Source: Acidovorax sp. KKS102 (GTDB lineage: Bacteria; Pseudomonadota; Gammaproteobacteria; Burkholderiales; Burkholderiaceae_C). Taken from it: a stretch of DNA of 64,000 nt. Position 1 is the stretch's first letter, and every line of letters starts with the position of its first letter. Positions 49,502 through 58,439 of this stretch are shown piece after piece. The stretch covers positions 3,658,001 through 3,722,000 of the forward strand of contig NC_018708.1 of the NCBI RefSeq assembly GCF_000302535.1, written 5' to 3'. Both the position numbers and the translations under genes were made by a program. Under the pieces are notes generated by a model that saw only the letters and a program-made list of their open reading frames with translations, ran no database searches and was not told where the DNA came from.

Positions 49502-50206
49502 TCAGGTCAATCGCCACAGCAGCACCAAGCCGACTGCGAAGGTGCCCAAACTCCCAAATGCGGTAAGACGTGACCAGAAGAGCAGCGCTCCCTCCATAGA
49601 AGGAGATTGACTCGGCGCCACACGATGAGGGGATACGATTTGTGCTGGAAAAGCAGATTGGCTGCCGGATTGCGATGAGGAAGCCGATGGCGTCGAGTCC
49701 ACGCCGCTATTCGAAGGCGCAGCATCTACGGCAGCAGTAACCTTCTTCTCGTCGCCTTCGCTCAGCACGCGTTCAAGCTGCTTGGCAAACTCTGCGGTCA
49801 TCTTCTCAGCCTGCTTCGCGACCACTTTCTGACCAAGGCTGCCAAGTGCTCCGCCGAGCGCAACTTCACCCGTTACTGTGACGGCAGTCGCCCGTCCATC
49901 GTCGACCGAAGCCAGCGTCACACTGTTGGTGCTCCGGAAATTGCCGATAGCCCCGCGTACAGCCTTGCCGATGGAAGTAAATCCCATCGACTGCTGCTCC
50001 ACACGCTCAGTGATTTGAACCCGCGCTTGGAACGTGGCCGTCATCGGACCCACGCGTTGGGCTAGCACCACATCAAGGCTATCTGCATCAATGACGTCCG
50101 CCTTCTGCAGGCCAGGCATGCACCACGCGACACGGTCGAATTGAGAAAAGAAGTTCCAGACAGTCGCGATGTTCTGCGCCACCTGGAAGGATTGTTCGTA
50201 CTTCAA
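49502..50206 (-). CDS. SRPBCC/CoxG-like subunit, membrane-anchored
   Basis: This 234-residue protein has an N-terminal SRPBCC (CoxG) domain (residues 1-150: VWNFFSQFDRVAWCMPGLQ, ALGGALGSLGQKVVAKQAEK), a Ser/Ala-rich linker, and a C-terminal membrane helix (LTAFGSLGTFAVGLVLLWRL). CoxG anchors CO dehydrogenase to the membrane. In the 3hpd system this domain is a separate subunit of the hydroxylase, unlike other N-heterocycle hydroxylases, where it is fused. It sits between the medium and small subunit genes. Confidence 0.88.
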   Translation of the reverse strand: MKYEQSFQVAQNIATVWNFFSQFDRVAWCMPGLQKADVIDADSLDVVLAQRVGPMTATFQARVQITERVEQQSMGFTSIGKAVRGAIGNFRSTNSVTLASVDDGRATAVTVTGEVALGGALGSLGQKVVAKQAEKMTAEFAKQLERVLSEGDEKKVTAAVDAAPSNSGVDSTPSASSSQSGSQSAFPAQIVSPHRVAPSQSPSMEGALLFWSRLTAFGSLGTFAVGLVLLWRLT

Positions 50207-50218
50207 AACTGAATCTCC

Positions 50219-51091
50219 CTAATGCACTACAGGCGCGCTTTTGCGCAGCGCCTTGAGGGCCCGTTCAACATAGACAGGCGCCAAGTGAGCCCTGTACTCC
50301 GCGCTGGCTCGGAAGTCGCTCGCAGGGTCAATGACGCTGCCGACAGCAGCAGCGGTGCGCGCAATCACCTCGTCGCTCAGGGTGGTTCCCTCTGCGATTT
50401 CCATCAACGCGTGGGCAAGCACCGGCGTCTCGGAGAGTCCACCGAGACCGATGCGCACGTTCTGCCATGTGCCGTCGTCCTTTTGGTCACCGACCACCGC
50501 GACTGAAAGAACGCAGAAATCGCCGTGACGGCGTACGACCTCCATGAACGCATGGTGACGCGGTGCGGGCGGAATCTCTATCTGCGTGAGCATCTCGTCT
50601 GGTTCAATGGCTGCAGCGTAGGGACCGTCATAAAAGTCCTCCATGGCAATCTCTCGAGAACCATTGGGACCATGAACGTGTAGACGCGCGTTCAGCACAA
50701 GGCATCCCAAGGGCATCTCGGCGCTGGGGTCTCCATGCACCAGACTACCGCCCAAGGTCCCACGATTACGCACCTGACGGTCTGCAACGTGCCGAATCAT
50801 CGTGGACAACAGAGGTAGGCGCTGGGCCACCAGCTCCGAGTGCTCGACCATTGCATGGCGCGTAAGTGCACCAAACACAATGTCGTTGCCGCGAGGCTCA
50901 ATGACTGACAGTCCGGGAATCGCGTTGACATCAATCAAAGCGGTGAGTCGCCATAGGCGCATGTTCAACATGGCCACAAGGTTCTGACCACCCGCAAGGA
51001 CCCGAGCCTCGCCTGGCTCGTACTCCGAAAGTAGCTGAACCGCTTCTTCGACTGAAGTCGCGCGGTGGTATTTAATCGGCGCGGATTTCAC
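50219..51091 (-). CDS. Molybdenum hydroxylase FAD-binding medium subunit
   Basis: This 290-residue CoxM-type flavoprotein has the FAD motifs VLAGGQNLVAMLNMRL and TRHAMVEHSELVAQRLPLL followed by NRGTLGGSLVHGDPSAEMP. It accepts electrons from the iron-sulfur subunit. Translation begins at GTG 51091, overlapping the dikinase stop by four bases. A 12-base gap separates it from the SRPBCC gene. Confidence 0.93.
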   Translation of the reverse strand: MKSAPIKYHRATSVEEAVQLLSEYEPGEARVLAGGQNLVAMLNMRLWRLTALIDVNAIPGLSVIEPRGNDIVFGALTRHAMVEHSELVAQRLPLLSTMIRHVADRQVRNRGTLGGSLVHGDPSAEMPLGCLVLNARLHVHGPNGSREIAMEDFYDGPYAAAIEPDEMLTQIEIPPAPRHHAFMEVVRRHGDFCVLSVAVVGDQKDDGTWQNVRIGLGGLSETPVLAHALMEIAEGTTLSDEVIARTAAAVGSVIDPASDFRASAEYRAHLAPVYVERALKALRKSAPVVH

Positions 51092-52191
51092 GCTGCTCCC
51101 TTGGCTCCAGTTGCGGCTGGCTTTGCAATTTGATTACCTGCCATACGTGCAAGGACGTGACCAATCGGCGAGCGCGACTTTCCGACGATGCTCTGGGCCG
51201 CCTTGCGGCTCCAAACGGTTTCCGGCCGAACTTGAAGCACCCGGACATTGCCGTTCACGTCGACGGCCCACTCGATGTCTTGAGGCGCACCGCGACGGCG
51301 CTCGATGTGCTTGGCCAGTTCTGCCAGCGCAAGCACGTGAGATTCCTCCAAGCACGACACGCCAATCCTGGTCTCTTCGATAGGCAGAACGGCGACACCC
51401 TGACTGGGGTCGAATCGGTACTCCTCGCGCTGGTCGCTGCGTTTGCGCTCCACGATTTCGAACGTGACTTTGTCCACCATGAAGCGCGACGGCGTAATGT
51501 CGCCTTTCACCACGCCTTCACCAAGACCCCACACGGCCTCCATGGCGACCTTGGAACGGTCGCCGTTGAGCGGGTTGAGGGTGAACATCACCCCAGCAGC
51601 ACGGGCTTGGACCATTTGTTGAATGCCGACGCACATGCCGAAGTCGCCACGGGAGATGACAGCCTGTCCATCCACGCGGTACGACAGCACTGCCTCGCCG
51701 AACATTCCCACCCAGCACTGACGGACGTGGTGCAAGACGGACTCGATGCCACACACCCACAGGAACGTGTCGTACTGTCCGGCGAAGCTCGCACCTGCCA
51801 AGTCCTCTGACTCTCCGCTCGAGCGCACTGCGACCGGAACGTCCTTCACACCCGTACGACGTTCAAGCTCAGCGTACGCCTCGCGGATGTCTGCTTCCAG
51901 TTGAGCAGGCAGGGGAGCGTTCAGCACCCCGGCAATCAAGGTTTTGGTTTCGGACTTGATGTCTTCCAGGGCCATCTTGTCCGCTGCGGCACTGACGCGC
52001 CGCGCTTCTTCGCTCAGCCCGGCTGCATCCATGAAGCTGCGATAGGCGCTGGTTGTGATGCCAAAGCCTGGTGGGACGGAGAAGCCGCTGGCGGTCATCT
52101 CACCTAGGCTCGAGAACTTGCCACCCAGAGCCGGATGCCCGTTTGCAATGGGGTCATCCAACCAGAGCACGAAGGGAGCTGCAGCACTCAT
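51088..52191 (-). CDS. PEP-synthase-like ATP-grasp subunit of a split dikinase
   Basis: This 367-residue protein equals the N-terminal nucleotide-binding domain of PEP synthase / pyruvate phosphate dikinase. It has GGKFSSLGEMTASGFSVPPGFG, VAVRSSGESEDLAGASFAGQ and DIEWAVDVNGNVRVLQVRPE. There is no swivelling His domain and no PEP-binding barrel. The layout matches the small subunit of phenylphosphate synthase and the ATP domain of rifampin phosphotransferase. It would supply phosphate from ATP to the partner encoded just upstream, with which it overlaps by four bases. Confidence 0.9.
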   Translation of the reverse strand: MSAAAPFVLWLDDPIANGHPALGGKFSSLGEMTASGFSVPPGFGITTSAYRSFMDAAGLSEEARRVSAAADKMALEDIKSETKTLIAGVLNAPLPAQLEADIREAYAELERRTGVKDVPVAVRSSGESEDLAGASFAGQYDTFLWVCGIESVLHHVRQCWVGMFGEAVLSYRVDGQAVISRGDFGMCVGIQQMVQARAAGVMFTLNPLNGDRSKVAMEAVWGLGEGVVKGDITPSRFMVDKVTFEIVERKRSDQREEYRFDPSQGVAVLPIEETRIGVSCLEESHVLALAELAKHIERRRGAPQDIEWAVDVNGNVRVLQVRPETVWSRKAAQSIVGKSRSPIGHVLARMAGNQIAKPAATGAKGAA

Positions 52192-54047
52192 GCTTGCACC
52201 GCCTTTTCCAGCACGCGAACCGTGCCTTCGGTTCCGTCAACCTCGATGAGGTCGCCGGTAGAAACGTTCACCGTGGCGAAGCCGGTCCCCACGACTGCCG
52301 GCAGCCCGTACTCACGAGAGATGATTGCCGTGTGAGCCATCATTCCGCCAACGTCGGAGACGGCGGCCGAGATGCGTTGGAAGACCGGGGCCCAACTAGG
52401 CGCCGTGATGCGGCACACGAGGATTTCTCCGTCTTGCACATCGTAGAGCTGCTCGGACTCGGTGATAAGACGTGCGCGCCCTGTCACCTTACCCGCAGAT
52501 GCTGCGATGCCTCGCAGCACGCCGTCTTCTGCCGTGTCGCCGCCGAGCCATTGTTGAATGGTCTCTTGGGTGATGCCCCAGAGCATGATGGTGAGTGGCT
52601 CCGTGATGGACTCCGGAGGCACACCCAAGGCCGGCGGAGGCGACCATTTGGCCAGAGCATCCCGAATCTTTCGGCGCTTCTGAATGATGGGGCGCCAGTA
52701 CACCTCGCCACGAGGAGGAGTGCCGACCGCCCAACCAATAATCATGTCGTACAGCGCGTCGTACACCTCGTGGCGGTGCAGATAGAAGATGTCCTCCTTG
52801 TCGTCAAAGAACTTGTGCGCGACGAACACTTCGCCGAGTTCACGGACTTTCTCCCAGAACAGGGAGTGGTGCCAGTGTTCGACGAAGAAGTTGTGGTCTT
52901 CGACGTAAGGATAGACCGTGCGTGCGAGCTTGACCAGGCCGTCGAATGCCTCGCGGTCATCTTCCGTGGGAAGAAGCTCACGGTATTCCTGGGTCACGCG
53001 GGTGCGCGTCTCGATGATTTTGTCGAGAGGGCGACGGATGTCTTCGCCACGGCGCAGTGCCTCGATGTAGCCGCGCAAGGCGGTGAAAGGCAAGCGGGGG
53101 TCCGTCATCCAGACTGCGTCAGAGTGCGTGTAGCCCACACCCGTAGAGAACCAGAACCAGGGGTTGCGCGATTCTTCATACGCAGCTAGCCAAGCGGCGC
53201 CACCCGGAAGCGAGCCAACAGCCTTCAGCGCCGAAGCAGGGTCCGAATTGGCCAGCAGCGCCCCGTCCACCGACAGCTCGATTGCGCGTGACGCCAGCTT
53301 GCGCAGCTCGTCGTCGGGGCGGAAGAGCAGGATGTCGATGCCAGACACCATATCGGTGATGGTCTGGTCACTGATGCCCGGGAACGCTTGCTGACAGAAC
53401 TCGCGGAACGTCAGGTAAGCACCATAGCCGAGGTTCAGCATTTCGAAGTGGTACGAGCCCATCTCGAAGAGGTTCTCGATGAGCCGGTTGTACGAGCTCA
53501 GCAGGTCGTGCGAAGAGTAAATGCCGCGGTGACCGTAGACGTTCTCCTCAGGCTCGAACTCCGGCAGCGGCTTGAACTGAATCTGCTTCAGGCGTTCGAT
53601 GCAGCCGTTGGCCTTCTTCTTCCATTCAGCATAGATGGTGTCCCAGTTCTCGTAGTAGTGGCCAGCACGCTCGTTGAAGAGCTCTGCGCGGCGCGCCACT
53701 TCGGCGGGGTCGTCGATGGAGTTCGGGCTGACGTAGAGGTAGCCATTTATGATGCGTTGGTCGATGCCCATTGCCACCGGAATGGGCCACACCTTCGTGG
53801 TCATTTGGCTGGCTGCCACCCACCAGTTCTCAGTCATGATGGTGTCGAAGGGGTACAGCGGCTCTGGGTTGTGCATGCCATCGAAGTACCAAAGCTTCTG
53901 CTCTTCCACGGCGCGGCGCTCTTCGCTGATGTGAGCGTAGTAGGGGTAGAGCTCCTGCCAGCCCTCGGCGCCGGGGGGGGTCGCCACGTCAAATGGGCTT
54001 TGGAATCGGCGCTTAGCGCTGGGGGTGGTGTTGTTCTGCACTGCCAT
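52188..54047 (-). CDS. PEP-utilising-enzyme-like subunit with phospho-histidine swivel domain
   Basis: This 619-residue protein has a long N-terminal region of no common family (about 1-480, probably substrate binding) and a C-terminal mobile domain with the phospho-acceptor His 572 in GGMMAHTAIISREYGLPAVV. With the ATP-grasp subunit it forms a split dikinase like phenylphosphate synthase. The PEP-binding barrel is absent, so the acceptor is probably a small hydroxylated molecule. From memory, the homologous pair is needed for 3-hydroxypyridine hydroxylase activity in Ensifer. AGGA lies 7 bases before ATG 54047; upstream in-frame sequence overlaps operators and is not coding. Confidence 0.88.
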   Translation of the reverse strand: MAVQNNTTPSAKRRFQSPFDVATPPGAEGWQELYPYYAHISEERRAVEEQKLWYFDGMHNPEPLYPFDTIMTENWWVAASQMTTKVWPIPVAMGIDQRIINGYLYVSPNSIDDPAEVARRAELFNERAGHYYENWDTIYAEWKKKANGCIERLKQIQFKPLPEFEPEENVYGHRGIYSSHDLLSSYNRLIENLFEMGSYHFEMLNLGYGAYLTFREFCQQAFPGISDQTITDMVSGIDILLFRPDDELRKLASRAIELSVDGALLANSDPASALKAVGSLPGGAAWLAAYEESRNPWFWFSTGVGYTHSDAVWMTDPRLPFTALRGYIEALRRGEDIRRPLDKIIETRTRVTQEYRELLPTEDDREAFDGLVKLARTVYPYVEDHNFFVEHWHHSLFWEKVRELGEVFVAHKFFDDKEDIFYLHRHEVYDALYDMIIGWAVGTPPRGEVYWRPIIQKRRKIRDALAKWSPPPALGVPPESITEPLTIMLWGITQETIQQWLGGDTAEDGVLRGIAASAGKVTGRARLITESEQLYDVQDGEILVCRITAPSWAPVFQRISAAVSDVGGMMAHTAIISREYGLPAVVGTGFATVNVSTGDLIEVDGTEGTVRVLEKAVQA

Positions 54048-54087
54048 TTTGTGTCCTGTAAATACCGTTGCATGAGCAAAAGTGTGA

Positions 54088-54121
54088 CCACTTTCGCCGA
54101 CACCTGAGTCGGCGAAAGTGG
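54088..54121. promoter_or_regulatory. Perfect 14-bp inverted repeat upstream of the hydroxylase operon
   Basis: Arms CCACTTTCGCCGAC (54088-54101) and GTCGGCGAAAGTGG (54108-54121) have a 6-base spacer, about 40 bases before the first gene of the leftward operon. It would form a strong hairpin in the 5' leader or serve as a DNA operator. No T run follows, so it is not a terminator. Confidence 0.75.
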
Positions 54122-54163
54122 CCGGTGGTCGTATCGCATATTGCGACGCTGTCTCCATGCAAA

Positions 54164-54173
54164 TGGTATACCA
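54164..54173. promoter_or_regulatory. GntR-type operator TGGTATACCA (leftward side)
   Basis: A perfect palindrome contains the GntR core GTA-TAC. It lies about 117 bases upstream of the leftward operon start. Likely ligand: the GntR/FCD regulator encoded at 45070. Confidence 0.6.
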
Positions 54174-54402
54174 ACTAACGATTTGTGCATTAGGGAAAGT
54201 CTTAGGAGGTAGTTTCCCTTACAACCTTCCCGTGCGTTTGAAAGTTGACCAAAAAAATTAGCTTGCGGATAACTTATTGTTTTTAAAGGCTTTTATCCTT
54301 TATCCTTGCACGATGCGTTGCTGAAGCCAAGCACGACAGGCACGCACATTGCGTAGCGTTGGCAGGCAGGCCCGGTTTCAACCCTATTTGGTGCATCCAT
54401 TT

Positions 54403-54412
54403 TGGCATACCA
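54403..54412. promoter_or_regulatory. GntR-type operator TGGCATACCA (rightward side)
   Basis: It differs by one base from the palindrome at 54164 and lies about 136 bases before the transporter start. The two sites would let one regulator control both operons. The rest of the 500-base intergenic region is AT-rich and holds a further palindrome TCGCA-TAT-TGCGA (54134-54146). Confidence 0.5.
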
Positions 54413-54547
54413 TTTGGCGTGAATCGTTTTGGTGCTGATGAGGCGGAGATAGGCCTCCAAAGCATTGAACGCACCGAAAAGGTGCGCTGCCCAACGGTCG
54501 TCAACCCAGGTTGCCGGCTTCATCAACCGCAAAAAAAGGACCTCGTC

Positions 54548-55834
54548 ATGTCTTCTAAGATTCAAGAGCCCACTACCCAGACGGTGATGCCAGGCGCGAG
54601 CGCCGCAGGCACACATCGAAGGGCTGTGCTCAAGGCCGCGGCCGCAGCCGCGATGCTTTCTGCCGGAGCACCACTCGCTTTCGCACAGGGTGCCCCCAAC
54701 TCCGAGCGAATTGGTTGGGCCATCTCGAAGACGGGCGCCAATGCCGGCGGCGTCTCTGCCTCCATCTCGGGCAATTACCGGCTGTGGGTCAAAGAGGTGA
54801 ATGACGCGGGCGGAATCATGCTCAAGGCGTTCAACAAGCGCGTTCCAATCGAGGTGGTTGAGTACGACGACCGCTCGAGCACCGAAGAGGCTGTGCGCTA
54901 CACCGAGCGCCTTATGTCGCAAGACAAAGTGGACTTCGTGCTGGCTCCATGGGGCACGGGCAACAACCTCGCCGCCGCGCCGACCTACGAGAAGCACGGT
55001 TATCCCCTGCTGGCCGTGGCAGCGCTGCCGGCCGATGCGACCGCACTGGTGAAGCGCTGGAAGCACGCCTTCTTCTACGAAGGCGATGCCATCCCTTATG
55101 CCGAGGCGCTGCTGGACGTTCTGGCCGCCAAGCGCAAGGAAGGCCTGATTGGCGACACGGTCGCCATGGTCAATATCGCCGACAGCTTCGGTGTGGAAGC
55201 CGCCAAAGCCGCGCGCGCCGCCATCAAGAGCCATGGCTTCAAGCTGGTGTACGACAACACCTATCCCATTGGCGTTCAAGACGTGACGCCCATCATCAAC
55301 GAAATCAAGAGCAAGAACGCTGACTCATTCATCGCGTTCTCCTATCCGCCCGACACCTTCCTACTCACGGAACAGGCCAAGGTTCAGGGACTGAACCCCA
55401 AGGCGATGTACCTTGGCATCGGCACTGCGCTGCCTGCGTATGGCCAGAAGTTTGGCGCCGACCTGGAAGGTGTGATGGGGCTCGGGGGTGTGGACTACGG
55501 CAGCCCCGTCATTCAGAGCTACTTCAAACGTCACAAGGACCTGACTGGCTACGAACCGGACCGCTTCACCGCACCCCTGGTGTGGGTCTCGCTGCAGATG
55601 CTTCAGCAGTCCATCGAGCGGGTTGGCAAGGTCGACCGTGCTGCCGTCACGCAAGAGCTGCGCAATGGCAGCTTCGAGACCATCTTCGGCACGGTGAAGC
55701 TGCAGAACCAGATTCTTCGTGACCTGTTCTACGTCGGCCAGTGGCAGAACGGCGAGTACTACGGTGTCGCGCCCATCTCGAAGAAGGGCGCCAAGCCCAT
55801 CGTGATGCCCAAGCCCGCCTGGAAGAAGTCCTAA
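54548..55834 (+). CDS. ABC transporter substrate-binding protein, branched-chain-amino-acid type
   Basis: This 428-residue periplasmic binding protein of the LivJ/Peripla_BP_6 family starts with a twin-arginine-like leader (HRRAVLKAAAAAAMLSAGAPLAFAQG). It then has the lobe motifs NDAGGI, VEYDDRSSTEEAVRYTERL and AVAALPADATALVKRWKHAF. AAGGA lies 8 bases before ATG 54548. It opens the rightward operon. In this setting it probably captures hydroxypyridine rather than amino acids; that is inference from context. Confidence 0.88.
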   Translation: MSSKIQEPTTQTVMPGASAAGTHRRAVLKAAAAAAMLSAGAPLAFAQGAPNSERIGWAISKTGANAGGVSASISGNYRLWVKEVNDAGGIMLKAFNKRVPIEVVEYDDRSSTEEAVRYTERLMSQDKVDFVLAPWGTGNNLAAAPTYEKHGYPLLAVAALPADATALVKRWKHAFFYEGDAIPYAEALLDVLAAKRKEGLIGDTVAMVNIADSFGVEAAKAARAAIKSHGFKLVYDNTYPIGVQDVTPIINEIKSKNADSFIAFSYPPDTFLLTEQAKVQGLNPKAMYLGIGTALPAYGQKFGADLEGVMGLGGVDYGSPVIQSYFKRHKDLTGYEPDRFTAPLVWVSLQMLQQSIERVGKVDRAAVTQELRNGSFETIFGTVKLQNQILRDLFYVGQWQNGEYYGVAPISKKGAKPIVMPKPAWKKS

Positions 55835-55900
55835 GCGTCCCTCACTTCGTCGCCTGCCCAAGCCGCTTGTTCGCAGGCTTGGGTAGGCAGAAAGACTTCG

Positions 55901-56770
55901 ATGAACTTTGTTGACGTGCTGCTGACGGGTGCGACCCTTGGAGGTCTATATGCGCTCGTGGCGATGGGGCTGACTCTGCAATATGGGGTCGCTCGCATCA
56001 TGAACCTGTCGTACGGTGAATTCCTCATCGGGGCAGCCTTTATCGCCTGGATTGTGTCAAAGCTTGGCCTATCGCCTCTTTGGGGACTGCTGCTCGCAGT
56101 GCCTCTGGGATTCGGCGTTCAATGGTTGGTTTACCGCATTCTGATGGTGCCGCTGGTCAAGCGCACCGGAGCTGGGCCTCAGTTGGAGGTGGACTCAATC
56201 CTTGCCACATTTGGTTTGCTTTTCATTGTGCAAGGGCTGATGCTTTTGCAGTTCACGGGCAACTACCACAGCTACAGCTATCTGGCTGAACCCGTTCAGA
56301 TTCTCGGTGGAACCGTCGCTGCAAACCGCTTGCTCGTCCTGTGCGTCGCGGCAGCCGCAGCTGCTGGCCTGTTTCTGTTGCTCAATCGTACGCGCGTAGG
56401 GACCTCTGTCCGGGCGGTTGCTGTGTCTCCTCAGTTCGCTCCCCTGGTGGGCATTAATGTTCGCCAGCGAGCTGCTCAGGCATACGGGCTGGGCGGCGCA
56501 CTGGTGGCAGTCTGCGGGGTGCTCGTGAGCATGTTCCTGCCCTTCTCGGCCACCATGGGCATCATGTTCACCATGAAGGCGCTCATCGTCGTCATCATGG
56601 GCGGCGTGGGCAACCTGATGGGTGCGCTGGTCGCCGGACTCCTCCTCGGCTTTGCCGAGACCATCGTCGCCAGCATCGAGCCTGCGCTCATCCTCGCCGT
56701 CAACTACGGACTCTTTTTGCTGGTTCTGCTTGTGCGCCCCACGGGCCTGTTTGGGAGCGTCGGGCGATGA
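55901..56770 (+). CDS. ABC transporter permease, LivH type
   Basis: This 289-residue permease has about eight helices. The LivH signature TLGGLYALVAMGLTLQYGVARIMNLSYGEF comes near the N-terminus and FTMKALIVVIMGGVGNLMGA near the C-terminus (EAA-like loop). It overlaps the LivM gene by four bases. It is the membrane part of the importer shared by the next three genes. Confidence 0.93.
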   Translation: MNFVDVLLTGATLGGLYALVAMGLTLQYGVARIMNLSYGEFLIGAAFIAWIVSKLGLSPLWGLLLAVPLGFGVQWLVYRILMVPLVKRTGAGPQLEVDSILATFGLLFIVQGLMLLQFTGNYHSYSYLAEPVQILGGTVAANRLLVLCVAAAAAAGLFLLLNRTRVGTSVRAVAVSPQFAPLVGINVRQRAAQAYGLGGALVAVCGVLVSMFLPFSATMGIMFTMKALIVVIMGGVGNLMGALVAGLLLGFAETIVASIEPALILAVNYGLFLLVLLVRPTGLFGSVGR

Positions 56771-57684
56771 GCACGAAAGAAAAATTTGCATGGGCGGCAG
56801 CCATCGCCGCCGTCGTGGCCCTGGCCATGCTTCCGTTCGGCATCGAGAGTGACTACTCCCTCGGGTTGTACCTCAACATGTTGATGTACTCAGTCCTGGC
56901 AACGGCTTGGGCCTTGTTCTCTGGACCGACCCGATACGTCTCGCTGGCCAGCGTCGCATTCTTTGGCATGGGTGCCTACGCGGCCGCGGTCCTCGGCGAG
57001 GTCGTTTCCTGGCCCGTGGTGCTCCTCGCCGCAACTGGCATCGGCATTGTCATGTCGCTGTTGGTGGGTCTTGCGACGCTTCGACTCTCTGGGGTGTACT
57101 TCGTCATCTTTAGCTTCGGCCTGGCCGAGCTGGTGAAGCAGCTTGTGAGCTGGTACGAAGTCAAGTTCAGCAAGGTGTTGGGCCGCTACGTGACCGCTGA
57201 CGTAACGACTCAGGACATCTACTGGCAACTCCTGGCGCTGCTGGCCTTCATCCTCCTCATCCGCGTGTTGATTTCCAGGTCTCGACTCGGCCTAGCCCTG
57301 CGCGTCATCGGCGAAGACGAGACAGTTGCCCGTCACGTAGGCATCAACACCACGACGGCGAAGGTACTGCTGTTCATGTTGTCGGCGTCTTTCATGACCC
57401 TGGCCGGAGCCATCATGGCGCCCCGTTGGACCTACCTCGACCCGAGCATCGCTTTCTCGGCGACGGTGTCCTTCCAGACGCTAATCATGGCGCTGCTGGG
57501 CGGAGCGAGTGCCCTGTTCGGCCCAATCCTCGGTGCCGTTCCCCTCGTGCTTCTGTTTGAGTACCTCTCCGGCAACTTCCCGAACCACTATCCCATCTTG
57601 CTGGGGCTCATCTTCATTCTCATCGTCTACCTGTTGCCCAACGGCTTGGTGGGCGCCGTTGCGCAGCTCAGGAGACGAGCATGA
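56767..57684 (+). CDS. ABC transporter permease, LivM type
   Basis: This 305-residue permease has about ten helices, with the LivM motifs SLASVAFFGMGAYAAAVL, the cytoplasmic loop RVIGEDETVARHVGINTTTAK and LIMALLGGASALFGPILGAV. The four-base overlaps on both sides show tight coupling in the operon. Confidence 0.93.
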   Translation: MSTKEKFAWAAAIAAVVALAMLPFGIESDYSLGLYLNMLMYSVLATAWALFSGPTRYVSLASVAFFGMGAYAAAVLGEVVSWPVVLLAATGIGIVMSLLVGLATLRLSGVYFVIFSFGLAELVKQLVSWYEVKFSKVLGRYVTADVTTQDIYWQLLALLAFILLIRVLISRSRLGLALRVIGEDETVARHVGINTTTAKVLLFMLSASFMTLAGAIMAPRWTYLDPSIAFSATVSFQTLIMALLGGASALFGPILGAVPLVLLFEYLSGNFPNHYPILLGLIFILIVYLLPNGLVGAVAQLRRRA

Positions 57685-58439
57685 CTTCACCAATTCTCAA
57701 ACTGCAGCAGGTGACGCGTCGGTTTGGCGGTCTGGTAGCCGTGGACCGCGTGGACATGGAAATCTTCGCGGGCGAGGTGATTGGCCTGGTGGGACCCAAT
57801 GGCTCGGGCAAAACGACGGCGCTGAACCTCGTTTCAGGCGCACTGTCTCCTACGTCAGGGACCATTCAGTTCCTGGACCATACCATCAGTGGACTGGCCA
57901 GCCATCGCATCGCTCGCATGGGCGTTGCGCGCACATTCCAGTTGGTTCGTGTGCTTGGCAGCTTGACTTGCGCAGAGAACGTGGAGGTCGGCCTGGCCTT
58001 CCACCCCAACGGCGTGCACGGTAAAGCCGCTCGAAAGCAGGCAATAACACTGCTGACCAAAGTGGGCTTGCAGAGTCAGGCTGATGCTCCTGCAAGCAAG
58101 CTCACATACATCGACCAGAAGCGGCTTGAACTGGCGCGTGCTTTAGCCCTGCACCCTCGCCTGCTGCTGCTTGACGAATGGCTTGCTGGTCTGAATCCCA
58201 CCGAGCTCCAGGAAGGCATCGAGCTCATCCGCTCCATGCGTGCTGACGGCATCACCATCGTGATGGTTGAGCACGTCATGGACGCGGTGAATGCGCTTTG
58301 CACCCGATGCATTGTTCTCAGCAGCGGCCAAAAAATTGCGGACGGGCCAACGCGCGAGGTGCTCAGCAACCCGGCTGTCATCGCTGCGTACCTGGGCGAG
58401 GACGAGTCTGACGCCGAAGAGGAGGTTAACCATGCTTGA
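57681..58439 (+). CDS. ABC transporter ATP-binding protein, LivG type
   Basis: This 252-residue ATPase has Walker A GPNGSGKTT. Its signature is diverged: SKLTYIDQKRLELARAL, where LSGGQ would normally stand. Walker B is LLLLDEWLAGL and the switch His is in VEHVMD. The altered signature loop (LTYIDQKRLE type) is common in LivG proteins. It overlaps the LivF gene by 8 bases. Confidence 0.93.
   Translation: MTSPILKLQQVTRRFGGLVAVDRVDMEIFAGEVIGLVGPNGSGKTTALNLVSGALSPTSGTIQFLDHTISGLASHRIARMGVARTFQLVRVLGSLTCAENVEVGLAFHPNGVHGKAARKQAITLLTKVGLQSQADAPASKLTYIDQKRLELARALALHPRLLLLDEWLAGLNPTELQEGIELIRSMRADGITIVMVEHVMDAVNALCTRCIVLSSGQKIADGPTREVLSNPAVIAAYLGEDESDAEEEVNHA

Noticed and set aside
49502-49725. Separate small genes inside the SRPBCC gene
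   Set aside because: Alternative frames here are short and out of phase; the Ser-rich linker and C-terminal helix of the SRPBCC protein explain the sequence.
46520-51091. Aerobic carbon monoxide dehydrogenase (CoxMSL)
   Set aside because: The large subunit lacks the AYxCSFR active-site loop, and the neighbours are pyridine catabolism genes rather than coxDEF.
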